This document shows, piece after piece, positions 23,370 through 34,930 of a stretch of 64,000 nt of DNA (positions within the stretch are counted from its first letter, which is position 1; the number at the start of each line of letters is the position of its first letter). The DNA comes from Halichondria panicea (Eukaryota > Porifera > Demospongiae > Suberitida > Halichondriidae), in assembly GCF_963675165.1 (NCBI RefSeq), contig NC_087377.1, positions 1,637,501 to 1,701,500 on the forward strand, given 5' to 3'. The position numbers and the translations under genes were made by a program. The notes beneath the pieces were generated by a model that did not search any database, was not told the origin of the DNA, and saw only the letters and a list, made by a program, of their open reading frames with translations.

Positions 23370-24831
23370 CAGTCGGCCGAGTATAGCTTCACCTTCTCTC
23401 TAATAGTGAGCTGCCGGTAATATTGTAACAGTTTCTGGCTGGTCCTCTCGTGAGGTCCGTGTAGCGAATTCATCACGATAAAACTTCGGGTCGGCCTTAA
23501 ATTTCTTTATAAGTTGAGCGGAATCTTGAGAATAATTTCTGCATAGCAATTAGACAAGGATGACAAATATCCATTTTGAGGGTAGGAAATGTTCGTTCAT
23601 TTCAGAGGATTTGGTTTCAGTTACATAGCGACAAAACTCTGGGAAAGTTACGGAGATGTTGTAGTCACGTACTGTAATGACACGCCTCCACACTCGGAGC
23701 TCATTAGTGCCGTACCTATGAGTGGGCGTGTGTGTGTGTGTACAGAGACAACATAATTTTAAGTAATCAACTACACAATAATTATACAGTATAAGTATGC
23801 ACACGCACTCAGTATATTAGTCAATCCATACCTTTCTAAAATAGCCATCTTTATTTTGTCTGGGAACAGCTTGTCATAACCCATCTATAAGTCGACACCA
23901 ATCTCTCCAGGGGGTCCATGAACTTGTAGTATTCTGAAGAATATATACGTGACATTTTTGGTCGTGAGTTAGCGTACGATTGAGAAATGATACTCTACTC
24001 ATGGCGGGTACAATGAACCTGTGTGTGGGTGTGTGGGTGGAGTGGGTGTGTAATAAGTGTTCAAGTGCATGTACAGGGATGTGCCCATACTGGTCGGTGG
24101 TGGTGGTTGGTACAAACCACCTCTGGACATAAATACTCATCTAGAGTCGCACGTTAGTCTATCAAAAGCAAATTTGTCAGGAAATTAAATATTAAAAATA
24201 GCCAGAACTTGGGAACATTTTAGGCAGATACATGTACCTGCATGTTGTGCATGACATATAATTACATCTTCCAATGCTGCAGCTAATAATTATAGCCTAT
24301 GATAGCTTACTTGTTGTAGTCTACCCAGGGCCAGTCCAGAGTGTACATTGGTAGACTGTCACTCATGTACAGCATGAGACGCTTCATGTTCCTGCAACCA
24401 ACCTAGGGGAGAGGGCCGGGGGAAATTGCTGACATTATAGATTAAAGCAATCACTAATCTAAACACACCATTTGATAGGTCTTTCAAAGAGCTACAAAAT
24501 GCATTCTTTAGAATTGTAATTCGACAATCTCAAATTATTGCCAATCGCTTCTGAAATATAATGCCTCGTATAATTATTTCATTAAATTACCTTTCCCCTG
24601 AGCTCAATGTCTGGTTCTAGACTGAGTGTTAGTAGTCGCTGGTCAATATGCTGTTCAGCGCTGGATAGCTGACCACCGATAACTGTACGAGGAAAATAAA
24701 TGGCATTATTAATTTTTATAGAGATGATTGATACTAGGTGCAGAATATAATGGCTGGTAGATCCACACACCTTTCTGTACAGGATGCTGTACTCGTGGTA
24801 GCTCTTTATGACAGGAGAGACTTGTGTTGTT
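23370..24831 (-). CDS. Unrecognised multi-exon gene in the spacer (minus strand)
   Basis: Reading down the minus strand, several exon-like blocks have fitting splice sites. First: SLSCHKELPRVQHPVQK (24771-24831), shared with 53.0 kb. Second: VIGGQLSSAEQHIDQRLLTL then SLEPDIELRGK (24591-24682). Third: VGCRNMKRLMLYMSD then SLPMYTLDWPWVDYN (24311-24402). A later block reads YGTNELRVWRRVITVRDYNI (from 23715), and then DSAQLIKKFKADPKFYRDEF (about 23.5 kb). The first exon is cut at 24832 by homology loss next to the 0.9 kb element copy. The 53.0 kb copy suggests the gene once began with a signal-peptide-like MRPRVNKVLALALLAAI. I recognise no family. Confidence 0.4.
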
Positions 24832-24837
24832 GAGATA

Positions 24838-25778
24838 GCTCTTTCCTTGGCAATCTGTTGTAGAAATTACAACAATGGGTAAGGAATCGTTATGATGAAT
24901 TAGATGAAGTTGTATGTGAGCTCCTCCCTGACAAACAAACTGTAGTCTAGGTAACCGCCTTATCAGTCAAGTAGGCTAAAAATCTGTGTCCTTTGATGTA
25001 AGCTTTGATGTCTCTTTGTGCATATGTAGTTATAAAAAAAAAAAAAAGAAACCTTTGACTAGCTAGGAAGAGTAGCAGCAGTAGTAGTAGGAAGAGTAGC
25101 AGTAGTAGTAGCAGTGCAAGCAGGACTAGACTAGATTAAAAAGTTGGTGGAAAGAATAACTGACCGTTTGGACGTCACCTGGCTGCCAGACTTTCATCTG
25201 GACTCTTCCCCCTGAGTAGCTGGCCTTTCTCTAAGCCACAAAACTGAGCAAGAAGCTGAAGAAGCAGCTAGACAGAGACATGTACCTAGCCTTGAGAATT
25301 GGGAGGCGTGGCTCAACTAGTTAGCCCAGCCCAGAGGAATTGTTACCGTGGGTACTGAACAACCGTAGAAGTAGGGCTACCCCTGGCTTTACTGAATTAA
25401 CTAGCTGTGTCTGCTGTCTAGTTGGACCAGATTTAGCTAGATAATGGGGTAGAGAATAGTTGAGCGGTGCTGTGTGTAGCTTGAACTGTACTGGCTGGCA
25501 AGAATCTAGTAAGCACCCTATGCACTGATAACTCGTCAGAATGGAGGGTATGTTCTAGGGATCTGGACAGCTGTACATCCAAAGGAGCCAGGGAGTGCCA
25601 ATCATCTTCTCCCAGTCTCTGACACGCTAAACAAAAGGAGCTAGAACTGGGAGTCCCAGCTAGAATTGCTAGCCGGATCTAGACTAATAGAATGACTTGG
25701 AGGCGTGGTGAGGCCGGATCCACACTAATTGATCGACCTAAAGACGCTCCTGTTCCAGATTTCACGAATGGCAAGGAA
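24838..25778 (+). mobile_element. 0.94 kb non-autonomous DNA element, copy B
   Basis: Full-length copy in direct orientation: CTTTCCTTGGCAATCTGTTG at the left end and CACGAATGGCAAGGAAAG at the right. It has an A-run near 25035 and a GTAGTAGTA tract near 25085. Nearly identical to copies at 9948-10877 (inverted) and 32127-33000 (direct). Confidence 0.88.
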
Positions 25779-25904
25779 AGGGTTATTTTTCAAAACTTTT
25801 GAATCCAAATGGAGCTGATTGGACTCCTTGACACTGTCAGCGAGCTTGAGCACACTGTCAGAGAGCTTGAGGAGGACCAGGAAGTCTGTTATGACCATGA
25901 CGAG

Positions 25905-28790
25905 CCCTAACCCCCAGTTGTTAATGATATTCATAGCACCACACGCGTGCATTACGCCCACATATTGATATTCATGGTTGTTGTGGTTTGTTGGGCTCCT
26001 CCCACGAGCCTTTGATGTGGACGAGCCTTTTCCTCTGCTGTACTGTACCTATGTGCCCTAACCCCCCCAGTAGTTAATTATATTCATAGCACCACTAGCG
26101 TGCGGTACGCCCACATAATGACATTCATGGTTGTTGTGGTTTGTTGGGCTCCTCCCACGAGCCTTTGATGTGGACGAGCCTTTTCCTCTGCTGTACTGTA
26201 CCTATGTGCCCTAACCCCCCCCCCCCCAGTAGTTAATGATATTCATAGCACCACTAGCGTGCGGTACGCCCACATAATGACATTCATGGTTGTTGTGGTT
26301 TGTTGGGCTCCTCCCACGAGCCTTTGATGTGGACGAGCCTTTTCCTCTGCTGTACTGTACCTATGTGCCCTAACCCCCCCCCCAGTAGTTAATGATATTC
26401 ATAGCACCACTAGCGTGTGGTACGCCCACATAATGACATTCATGGTTGTTGTGGTTTGTTGGGCTCCTCCCACGAGCCTTTGATGGGGACGAGCCTTTTC
26501 CACGAGCCTTTTCCTCTGCTGTACTGTACCTGTGTGCCCTAACCCCCCCCCCCAGTAGTTAATTATATTCATAGCACCACACTCGTGCGGTACGCCCACG
26601 TAATGACATTCATGGTTGTTGTGGTTTGTTGGGCTCCTCCCACGAGCCTTTTCCTCTGCTGTACTGTACCTATGTGCCCTAACCCCCCCCCCCCCAGTAG
26701 TTAATGATATTCATAGCACCACTAGCGTGCGGTACGCCCACATAATGACATTCATGGTTGTTGTGGTTTGTTGGGCTCCTCCCACGAGCCTTTGATGTGG
26801 ACGAGCCTTTTCCTCTGCTGTACTGTACCTATGTGCCCTAACCCCCCCCCCAGTAGTTAATGATATTCATAGCACCACTAGCGTGTGGTACGCCCACATA
26901 ATGACATTCATGGTTGTTGTGGTTTGTTGGGCTCCTCCCACGAGCCTTTGATGGGGACGAGCCTTTTCCACGAGCCTTTTCCTCTGCTGTACTGTACCTG
27001 TGTGCCCTAACCCCCCCCCCCAGTAGTTAATTATATTCATAGCACCACACTCGTGCGGTACGCCCACGTAATGACATTCATGGTTGTTGTGGTTTGTTGG
27101 GCTCCTCCCACGAGCCTTTTCCTCTGCTGTACTGTACCTATGTGCCCTAACCCCCCCCCCCCAGTAGTTAATGATATTCATAGCACCACTAGCGTGTGGT
27201 ACACCCACGTAATGACATTCATGGTTGTTGTGGTTTGTTGGGCTCCTCCCACGAGCCTTTGATGTGGACGAGCCTTTTCCTCTGCTGTACTGTACCTATG
27301 TGCCCTAACCCCCCCCCCCCCAGTAGTTAATGATATTCATAGCACCACTAGCGCGTGGTACGCCCACGTAATGACATTCATGGTTGTTGTGGTTTGTTGG
27401 GCTCCTCCCACGAGCCTTTGATGTGGACGAGCCTTTTCCTCTGCTGTACTGTACCTATGTGCCCTAACCCCCCCCCCCAGTTGTTAATGATATTCATAGC
27501 ACCACTAGCATGTGGTACGCCCACGTAATGACATTCATGGTTGTTGTGGTTTGTTGGGCTCCTCCCACGAGCCTTTTCCTCTGCTGTACTGTACCTATGT
27601 GCCCTAACCCCCCCCCCCAGTAGTTAATGATATTCATAGCACCACTAGCGTGTGGTACACCCACGTAATGACATTCATGGTTGTTGTGGTTTGTTGGGCT
27701 CCTCCCACGAGCCTTTGATGTGGACGAGCCTTTTCCTCTGCTGTACTGTACCTATGTGCCCTAACCCCCCCCCCCCAGTAGTTAATGATATTCATAGCAC
27801 CACTAGCGCGTGGTACGCCCACGTAATGACATTCATGGTTGTTGTGGTTTGTTGGGCTCCTCCCACGAGCCTTTGATGTGGACGAGCCTTTTCCTCTGCT
27901 GTACTGTACCTATGTGCCCTAACCCCCCCCCCCCCCCCCCCCCCAGTTGTTAATGATATTCATAGCACCACTAGCATGTGGTACGCCCACGTAATGACAT
28001 TCATGGTTGTTGTGGTTTGTTGGGCTCCTCCCACGAGCCTTTGATGGGGACGAGCCTTTTCCTCTGCTGTACTGTACCTATGTGCCCTAACCCCTCCCCC
28101 CCCCCCCCCAGTAGTTAATGATATTCATAGCACCACTAGCGTGCGGTACGCCCACGTAATGACATTCATGGTTGTTGTGGTTTGTTGGGCTCCTCCCACG
28201 AGCCTTTGATGGGGACGAGCCTTTTCCTCTGCTGTACTGTATCTATGTGCCCTAACCCCCCCAGTAGTTAATGATATTCATAGCACCACTAGCGTGCGGT
28301 ACGCCCACGTAATGACATTCATGGTTGTTGTGGTTTGTTGGGCTCCTCCCACGAGCCTTTGATGTGGACGAGCCTTTTCCTCTGCTGTACTGTACCTATG
28401 TGCCCTAACCCCCCCCCCCCAGTAGTTAATGATATTCATAGCACCACTAGCGTGCGGTACGCCCACATAATGACATTCATGGTTGTTGTGGTTTGTTGGG
28501 CTCCTCCCACGAGCCTTTGATGTGGACGAGCCTTTTCCTCTGCTGTACTGTACCTATGTGCCCTAAACCCCCCCCCCCCCCCCCCAGTAGTTAATGATAT
28601 TCATAGCACCACTAGCGTGCGGTACGCCCACATAATGACATTCATGGTTGTTGTGGTTTGTTGGGCTCCTCCCACGAGCCTTTGATGTGGACGAGCCTTT
28701 TCCTCTGCTGTACTGTACCTATGCGCCCTAACCCCCCCCCCAGTAGTTAATGATATTCATAGCACCACTAGCGTGTGGTACGCCCACATA
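25905..28790 (+). repeat. Satellite array, ~18 units of 140-170 bp with poly-C runs and higher-order repeats
   Basis: Each unit runs GCCCTAAC, a C-run of 5 to about 22, AGTAGTTAATGATATTCATA, GCACCACTAGCGTG, then GGTTGTTGTGGTTTGTTGGG, CTCCTCCCACGAGCC and TGCTGTACTGTACC. Units differ by an optional TTTGATGTGGACGAGCC segment. A three-unit block at about 26.21-26.68 kb repeats at 26.68-27.15 kb, with the same single-base variants in order. A different three-unit block at 27.15-27.60 repeats at 27.60-28.08 kb. The last unit runs directly into DNA before the transposase exon, so the array seems to have grown from sequence native to that spot. Confidence 0.93.
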
Positions 28791-28874
28791 ATGACATTCA
28801 TAGCCTGTCCCCCACCTGCACTGGCGAGCACTCTTGTGGTACTCTAATGATATTCATGCTTTGTTTCCGTGCAG

Positions 28875-30442
28875 ATGCTGCAGTGGAGGATGATGACGAA
28901 ATGGTCGATGGCATGGCTCCGACTCCCAAACGGAGGAAGCTGGCGAGGGACAATGGACTCCAAAAAGCTAAGTCCACAGGAAGATACCCCGTCTTTGGCG
29001 GTGTGGTCGGTCCTGTCGATCAACTTGATCCGTCTGTAACTCCATGCCTAGATTTTGTTAAGTTACTTTGGCCCGATAGTTTGTGTGAGTACATAGCCGA
29101 ACAGACCAACCTGTACGCTAGGCAGTGTGGTGCTAAGGGTTGGTCAGCTACAAACAGTGCCGAATTGTGGGTGTTTTTGGGGATTGTACTAGAGATGGGC
29201 ATTCATAGGCTCCCTGAAATTACGGACTACTGGTCCAAGGATCCCCTTTTAGGTGTACAATGTGTGAGCAATGTAATGTCGCTCAAAAGGTTCCAAAGTT
29301 TATGGCGGTATCTGCACTGTGAGGACAATACGTCCATCACTGATGCACGTAAGGTAACTAGCAAGCTAAAAACTGTTTTAGAGACTCTTAAAGCCAACTA
29401 CTTCATGAGGTATAATCCCAGTCAGGAGCTTTCCGTTGATGAGATGATGATAAAGTACAAGGGTCGTAAAAGCGGGAAAATTCATATGCCCAAGAAGCCT
29501 GTTAAACTGGGGTTCAAGGTATGGTGCTGCTCATGTTCATGCTGTGGGTATCTCTGTGTGTTTGATGTATACAGTGGTAAGCTCACCGATTCCTCTGGGA
29601 AAAAGATAGCTGTGAAAGGGCTTGTGAAAAATGTAGTCCATCGTTTACTCACTCCTTTTTATGGTCATCAGCATGTTGTGTACATGGACAACTTTTACAC
29701 GTCCGGTCCATTGATAGAAGAGTTGGCTAAGCAAAATGTGTTTACTGTCGGCACAATTTTGAAGAATGCTGCTGGTTTCCCAGCAAGTCTTAAGGATGTG
29801 GTACTCGACAAAGGTGACTATACGTCCATGACTGTTGGTGATATTTCTTACTCTATGTTTAACGACCGTAGAGTTGTGTCCTTTGCAACAAATGTGTTCC
29901 CTGACCATATGCCCCACACTGTAATGCGAATGCACAAAGACGGTACCCTACGCTCTCAGAGTGTCCCCCCCTGTCTCCCTGCATATAACATGTACATGGG
30001 AGGAGTTGACAATACAGGGCGTATGAGGAAAACCTATGGGTACGATAGAAAGTGTCGGCGGTATTGGTTCAGGATTTTCTTTCAATTCCTTGACGTTAGT
30101 GTGAATAATGCATACATTCTATACAGGCACAACTGTGTCAGGGTGGGTTCAAAGGCCATGCCTTTGAAAGGGTTTCGATTGGAACTAATTCATAGTCTAT
30201 TGGGTGTGCCACGTACTCGTAGCAGTGCCTCAGGTCTGGCCAGTCTAAATATCGTTTTCCCCCCATCACAGGGCGCACGTGTGAGTGCAAATAGTGTCGG
30301 AGTGTCTCGTGGGCGCTGTCAAGTGTGTGTTCGGGAGAAGATCCCTAGCAGAGAGCAGCAACACACTGCAATGGCATGTCCCCACTGTCGCATAAGAATA
30401 TGCAAAGGACACTCTGTTATCGGACACACATGTGCTAGCTAA
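28875..30442 (+). CDS. piggyBac-type transposase (PGBD-like), intact
   Basis: The open frame runs from 28775 to 30442 without a stop. Its first 33 codons are satellite-derived or intron-like, and a TTTCCGTGCAG acceptor ends at 28874. I therefore start the exon at 28875; the first good methionine is at 28901. After a basic PKRRKLAR nuclear-localisation-like motif comes the DDE domain. Its likely catalytic aspartates, numbered from 28775, are D222 (SVDEMMIKYKGR), D305 (YMDNFYTS) and D412 (MYMGGVDNTGRM). Their spacing (83 and 107) is close to that of insect piggyBac. The C-terminus has a cysteine-rich finger (CQVC … CPHC … ICKGH … C), needed for end binding in this family. About 513 residues from M43 is within family range. 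No terminal repeats or flanking TTAA pair were found, so it may be domesticated or stranded. Confidence 0.9.
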
Positions 30443-30532
30443 TGTGCTGTGTGACTGATTTTTGTTAGATGGTACTCTCCTGGTCTAAATTGGCCTTGGA
30501 GAGGGGAGGAAAGGGGTATTATTTCAATGATT

Positions 30533-30538
30533 AATAAA
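30533..30538 (+). terminator. Polyadenylation signal AATAAA for the transposase gene
   Basis: Canonical hexamer about 90 bases after the stop codon, in an AT-rich context. Confidence 0.55.
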
Positions 30539-30559
30539 ATTGTGATAAAGAATTCAGTT

Positions 30560-31400
30560 GTATATGAGAGGCCCTAACCCACTCTGTTGTAAATTCTGTT
30601 GTAATTATTCGCTTTCATCTCTTTGGACACACCCTTTAATTATTCCTATGAATGTAATGCGCATGCGCGCTCATTCCCCATGTGTGAGAAAATAATATCC
30701 AAGATCCAGATCCAGATCCTCCTGGCAGAATCGTCTAAGCCACAAAACACTACCATATAACAATATAGATAACAATATGCATGTACACAGGTCTTTTCTT
30801 CTTAGATATTATATACACTGAACTACAGATCCTGGAAGAATCAATTTTATTCTTTCTTGAGGTCCTGGTAAGCCACATAATACAATAAATAATAACAACA
30901 ATAGATGCATGTCTTTTCTTCTCAGTGACTTTATATAGATAAGCTAACTTTAATATAAAATTCATTATAGAAACTAATATAACACTAATACTTTTTGAGC
31001 GAAAGCAAGCGCACGCATTAGCAAGCGCACGCTTGCAACACTCGTTTACAAAGTGAACATTGAGTGTTATTGTATAAATGAGTAAATAAATGAGCTAGAT
31101 ATAATTATATCTACTAGGTGAACACAAAACGTAAGTGATAGCTCAGAAACTCTGTTTAACATAATTATTGAGCATTTCCACTATTCACGGATGTGTCATG
31201 CATGTTGGTCAATCCTCACGCAATTAATGTGGAACCAACGTGCATGGACAGTAATCACATCCCACTCAATTCTCCTCGTCTCCTCACAGGGCCAGAAGTG
31301 GTAGTTTACAGCTTGTAAACTATGTTTGTACTTGCGAGTGTACATCATAGTTTACAATGTTGTTGAATTTTAGTTCATCTACAATAGTTTCCTTCATAGT
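30560..31400. other. Spacer DNA with repeat fragments
   Basis: Contains a GCCCTAACCC matching the satellite unit start (30571). It also has two TAACAATAGATGCATGT-like segments (30760, 30895) related to 59.77 kb, and the second copy of the GAGCGAAAGCA repeat (30985-31048). A cluster of short inverted GTTTAC/GTAAAC motifs lies at 31300-31430. No gene seen. Confidence 0.5.
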
Positions 31401-31883
31401 TTACAAAGAAAGTTGATAGTGTACAACGTTGTATACTTCTGTAAATGAATTGTTTTGGCCCTGTGCCTGCCTGCTGGCACTGCTGACAAATGTTTGTGTC
31501 GAGTTGATCTTTTTGTTCATGCGTCTGCGTTTCACCACAGGGGTGGTACTGTGTCTCCCCTTCATCCGTTTGCTGCGCTTCAACACAGGAGTATTGTCTT
31601 CAGTACAAAGTGTAAGAGCACGCTTTAGTTGTTTTGTCACGGCTTCACCACTGCTCGCTGGATCTCTGTTCGTACCACTGACTGATGGAGGGTCTCTACA
31701 GCTACCACAGGAGGAGTTGTACTGCTGTTTGATGGAGGGATCTCTATAGCACGTGAGGGGTGTCTGATGATGGAGGGGTCTCTCTTTCCACACTGGTTTC
31801 CTTGGAGGAGTCTGACTCTCCCCGCCCCAAAGGCCACTGGAGTCCTTGTCAACTTCCTCTAGCTGAACACACCTCTTCTCCAT
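31401..31883 (-). CDS. Basic, serine-rich predicted protein, 160 residues
   Basis: The frame begins MEKRCVQLEEVDKDSSGLWG and continues through proline/arginine-rich sequence to basic clusters (LKRSKRMKGR, VVKRRRMNKK). Those look like nuclear-localisation signals. There is no folded domain and low complexity is evident. An upstream exon candidate (32032-32110, minus strand) reads MHAKQKKCSQIYQSSFDESF then LEKLEA to a GTGTAC donor. It ends in phase 1 and does not join this frame directly, so an exon may be missing. Presumably nuclear. Its position between the transposase gene and an element copy leaves open whether it belongs to a mobile unit. Confidence 0.4.
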   Translation of the reverse strand: MEKRCVQLEEVDKDSSGLWGGESQTPPRKPVWKERPLHHQTPLTCYRDPSIKQQYNSSCGSCRDPPSVSGTNRDPASSGEAVTKQLKRALTLCTEDNTPVLKRSKRMKGRHSTTPVVKRRRMNKKINSTQTFVSSASRQAQGQNNSFTEVYNVVHYQLSL

Positions 31884-32031
31884 GTATAGCTATAAAAACT
31901 ACACAAAATTGTATGATTATAATTATATGCATGCTGCATATACTATCTATATTAAAGGTATATGCCCTGATAAATTATAAATTTTATGCTCGGAATAATT
32001 TTAGCATGAATAGTATTATAATTACGTACAC

Positions 32032-32110
32032 CTGCTTCCAACTTTTCGAGAAAAGACTCGTCAAAGCTGGACTGGTAGATCTGCGAGCACTTCTTTTGCT
32101 TAGCATGCAT
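32032..32110 (-). CDS. Candidate 5' exon of the 31.4-31.9 kb gene
   Basis: ATG at 32110 (minus strand) in the context CATCCATGCATG, 26 codons of soluble sequence, then a GTGTAC donor. The composition is convincing; the link to the next exon is not phase-compatible as seen. Confidence 0.3.
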
Positions 32111-32126
32111 GGATGCTAGCTATATC

Positions 32127-33000
32127 TCTTTCCTTGGCAATCTGTTGTAGAAATTACAACAATGGGTAAGGAATCGTTATGATGAATTAGATGAAGTTGT
32201 ATGTGAGCTCCTCCCTGACAAACAAACTGTAGTCTAGGTAACGGCCTTATCAGTCAAGTAAAAAAAAAAAAAAAAAAGAAACCTTTGACTAGCTAGGAAG
32301 AGTAGCAGCAGTAGGCAGCAGTAGTAGTAGCAGTGCAAGCAGGACTAGACTAGATTAAAAAGTTGGTGGAAAGAATAACTGACCGTTTGGACGTCACCTG
32401 GCTGCCAGACTTTCATCTGGACTCTTCCCCCTGAGTAGCTGGCCTTTCTCTAAGCCACAAAACTGAGCAAGAAGCTGAAGAAGCAGCTAGACAGAGACAT
32501 GTACCTAGCCTTGAGAATTGGGAGGCGTGGCTCAACTAGTTAGCCCAGCCCAGAGGAATTGTTACCGTGGGTACTGAACAACCGTAGAAGTAGGGCTACC
32601 CCTGGCTTTACTGAATTAACTAGCTGTGTCTGCTGTCTAGTTGGACCAGATTTAGCTAGATAATGGGGTAGAGAATAGTTGAGCGGTGCTGTGTGTAGCT
32701 TGAACTGTACTGGCTGGCAAGAATCTAGTAAGCACCCTATGCACTGATAACTCGTCAGAATGGAGGGTATGTTCTAGGGATCTGGACAGCTGTACATCCA
32801 AAGGAGCCAGGGAGTGCCAATCATCTTCTCCCAGTCTCTGACACGCTAAACAAAAGGAGCTAGAACTGGGAGTCCCAGCTAGAATTGCTAGCCGGATCTA
32901 GACTAATAGAATGACTTGGAGGCGTGGTGAGGCCGGATCCACACTAATTGATCGACCTAAAGACGCTCCTGTTCCAGATTTCACGAATGGCAAGGAAAGG
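32127..33000 (+). mobile_element. 0.87 kb non-autonomous DNA element, copy C
   Basis: Same ends as copy B (CTTTCCTTGGCAATCTG … GGCAAGGAAAG). It lacks about 60 bp around the A-run that copy B has (AGGCTAAAAATCTGTGTCC). The flanks differ from those of copy B, so it is a separate insertion. Confidence 0.88.
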
Positions 33001-33162
33001 GTTATAGATGGAATCGTGGTCCTGTCAGTTGTATAACCATTGGGGATTGACAGTGTTCAAAGGGAAGTTGGCAATTCTCTTCTGAAAGTCTTGCACATGC
33101 AGTGATTGAGATCTGTTTGTCACTAAGTGCAGCACAGAGCTCCCATACAATTACTTCACTAC

Positions 33163-33870
33163 TCGACTACTTCACTACTTCACTACCCAACTATACTTCA
33201 CTACTTCACTACCCAACTACTTCACTACCCAACTACCCAACTACTTCACTACCCAACTACTTCACTACCCAACTACCTAGCTACTGCACTATCCAACTAC
33301 TTGACTACTTGACTACCCAACTACTTCACTACCCAACTACTTCACTACCCAACTACTTCACTACTTCACTACCCAACTACCCGACTACTTCACTACCCAA
33401 CTACTTCACTACTTTACTACCCGACTACTTCACTACCCAACTACTTTACTACTTCACTACCCAACTACTTCACTACTTCACTACCCAACTACTTCACTAC
33501 TCGACTACTTCACTACCCAATACTTCACTACCCAACTACCTAGCTACTGCACTACCCAACTCTACTTCACTATACCCAACTATACTTGACTACTTCATTA
33601 CCCAACTACCCAACTACTTCACTATACCTAGCTACTGCACTACCCAACTACTTGACTACCCAACTACTTGACTACTTCACTACCCAACTACTTGACTACC
33701 CAACTACTGGACTACCCAACTACCTAGCTACTGCACTACCCAACTACTTCACTATACCTAACTACTCGACTACTTGACTACCCAACTACCTATAGCTACT
33801 CCACTATACCCAACTTTATAGCTACTCGACTATACCAACTGAACTACCTGGCTATACTACCCAACTAAGT
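33163..33870. repeat. Minisatellite of CTACTTCACTACCCAA-type units (~700 bp)
   Basis: A 7-8 nt core (CTACTTCA / CTACCCAA / CTACTTGA / CTACCTAG) is reiterated for about 0.7 kb. It is open in one frame (a 189-residue TTSLPNYFTT-type peptide) only because the short repeat contains no stop. Not regarded as a gene. Confidence 0.93.
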
Positions 33871-34082
33871 CTCAGTTGGCTATAATTTATACCATACATA
33901 GACACTCAGCATATACATATATATATACGTGACTGCCCATCCTAGATATATACTTTTTTTTACATGACATTGTGACCTCAACTATATAGTCTACTCAGTT
34001 CTTTCCTCATTCACTGAAAATCGGCTGTCTTTGTTGACTACAACATTACTGGCTACCAATGGTAGTCAAAAGCTTGTCATTT

Positions 34083-34756
34083 AACAATCGTGCCATATCT
34101 ACCATTCTGACGAGTTATCAGTGCATAGGGTGCTTACTAGATTCTTGCCAGCCAGTACAGTTCAAGCTACACACAGCACCGCTCAACTATTCTCTACCCC
34201 ATTATCTAGCTAAATCTGGTCCAACTAGACAGCAGACACAGCTAGTTAATTCAGTAAAGCCAGGGGTAGCCCTACTTCTACGGTTGTTCAGTACCCACGG
34301 TAACAATTCCTCTGGGCTGGGCTAACTAGTTGAGCCACGCCTCCCAATTCTCAAGGCTAGGTACATGTCTCTGTCTAGCCGCTTCTTCAGCTTCTTGCTC
34401 AGTTTTTTGTGGCTTAGAGAAAGGCCAGCTACTCAGGGGGAAGAGTCCAGATGAAAGTCTGGCAGCCAGGTGACGTCCAAACGGTCAGTTATTCTTTCCA
34501 CCAACTTTTTAATCTAGTCTAGTCCTGCTTGCACTGCTACTACTACTACTGCTACTCTTCCTACTACTACTGCTGCTACTCTTCCTAGCTAGTCAAAGGT
34601 TTCTTTTTTTTTTTTTTTTTTACTTGACTGATAAGGCCGTTACCTAGACTACAGTTTGTTTGTCAGGGAGGAGCTCACATACAACTTCATCTAATTCATC
34701 ATAACGATTCCTTACCCATTGTTGTAATTTCTACAACAGATTGCCAAGGAAAGAGC
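34083..34756 (-). mobile_element. 0.9 kb element, copy D, truncated at one end
   Basis: Inverted relative to copies B and C. It starts abruptly at ATTCTGACGAGTTATCAGTG, lacking about 250 bp of one end. It continues to GATTGCCAAGGAAAG at 34756. The trinucleotide tract CTACTACTACTG is expanded here. Confidence 0.85.
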
Positions 34757-34854
34757 TTGTAAACACCAATAGGAGACTAGATCTAGCTAGCTAGGGCATC
34801 TTGTGCATCATATACTCTCTGAGCTGACAATATAACTTGGGTATCATCAAGTAC

Positions 34855-34930
34855 AGTGCTACGTGGAGGGAGTTGAATACAGCAATGAAAGGAACAGAGA
34901 AGAGGCCTACAGATTCAAGGTGGTAGGTAT
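34855..34930 (+). CDS. Candidate exon QCYVEGVEYSNERNREEAYR
   Basis: An open, acidic/basic frame ends FKVV at a GTATTAG donor. Coding-like, unrecognised, and without a matching copy in the window. Confidence 0.25.

Noticed and set aside
25809..25910. 33-codon acidic frame MELIGLLDTVSELEHTVREL… as a first exon of the transposase gene
   Set aside because: It ends in a stop formed by the satellite's first GCCCTAA, and no convincing GT donor in the required phase 1 is present.
26399..28520. Many 60-110 residue frames (GVPHASGAMNIINYWGG, VVVVCWAPPTSL)
   Set aside because: All are translations of satellite monomers in various frames, with length set by poly-C variation.
25905..28790. GCCCTAACCC at each satellite unit suggested telomere repeats
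   Set aside because: Only one and a half CCCTAA per unit, embedded in a 140-170 bp monomer; no tandem TTAGGG array.
25905..28790. Possible CRISPR-like regular repeat
   Set aside because: Units are contiguous and nearly identical throughout, with no unique spacers. The context is eukaryotic.
33102..33671. Long 189-residue open frame rich in TTSLPNYFTTQLL repeats
   Set aside because: It is an artefact of a stop-free short tandem repeat (CTACTTCACTACCCAA). Other frames are also open and there is no start context or splice structure.
34059..34325. 88-residue frame in the truncated 0.9 kb element (LLDSCQPVQFKLHTAPLNYS)
   Set aside because: The frame is not preserved in the full-length copies and shows no transposase motif.
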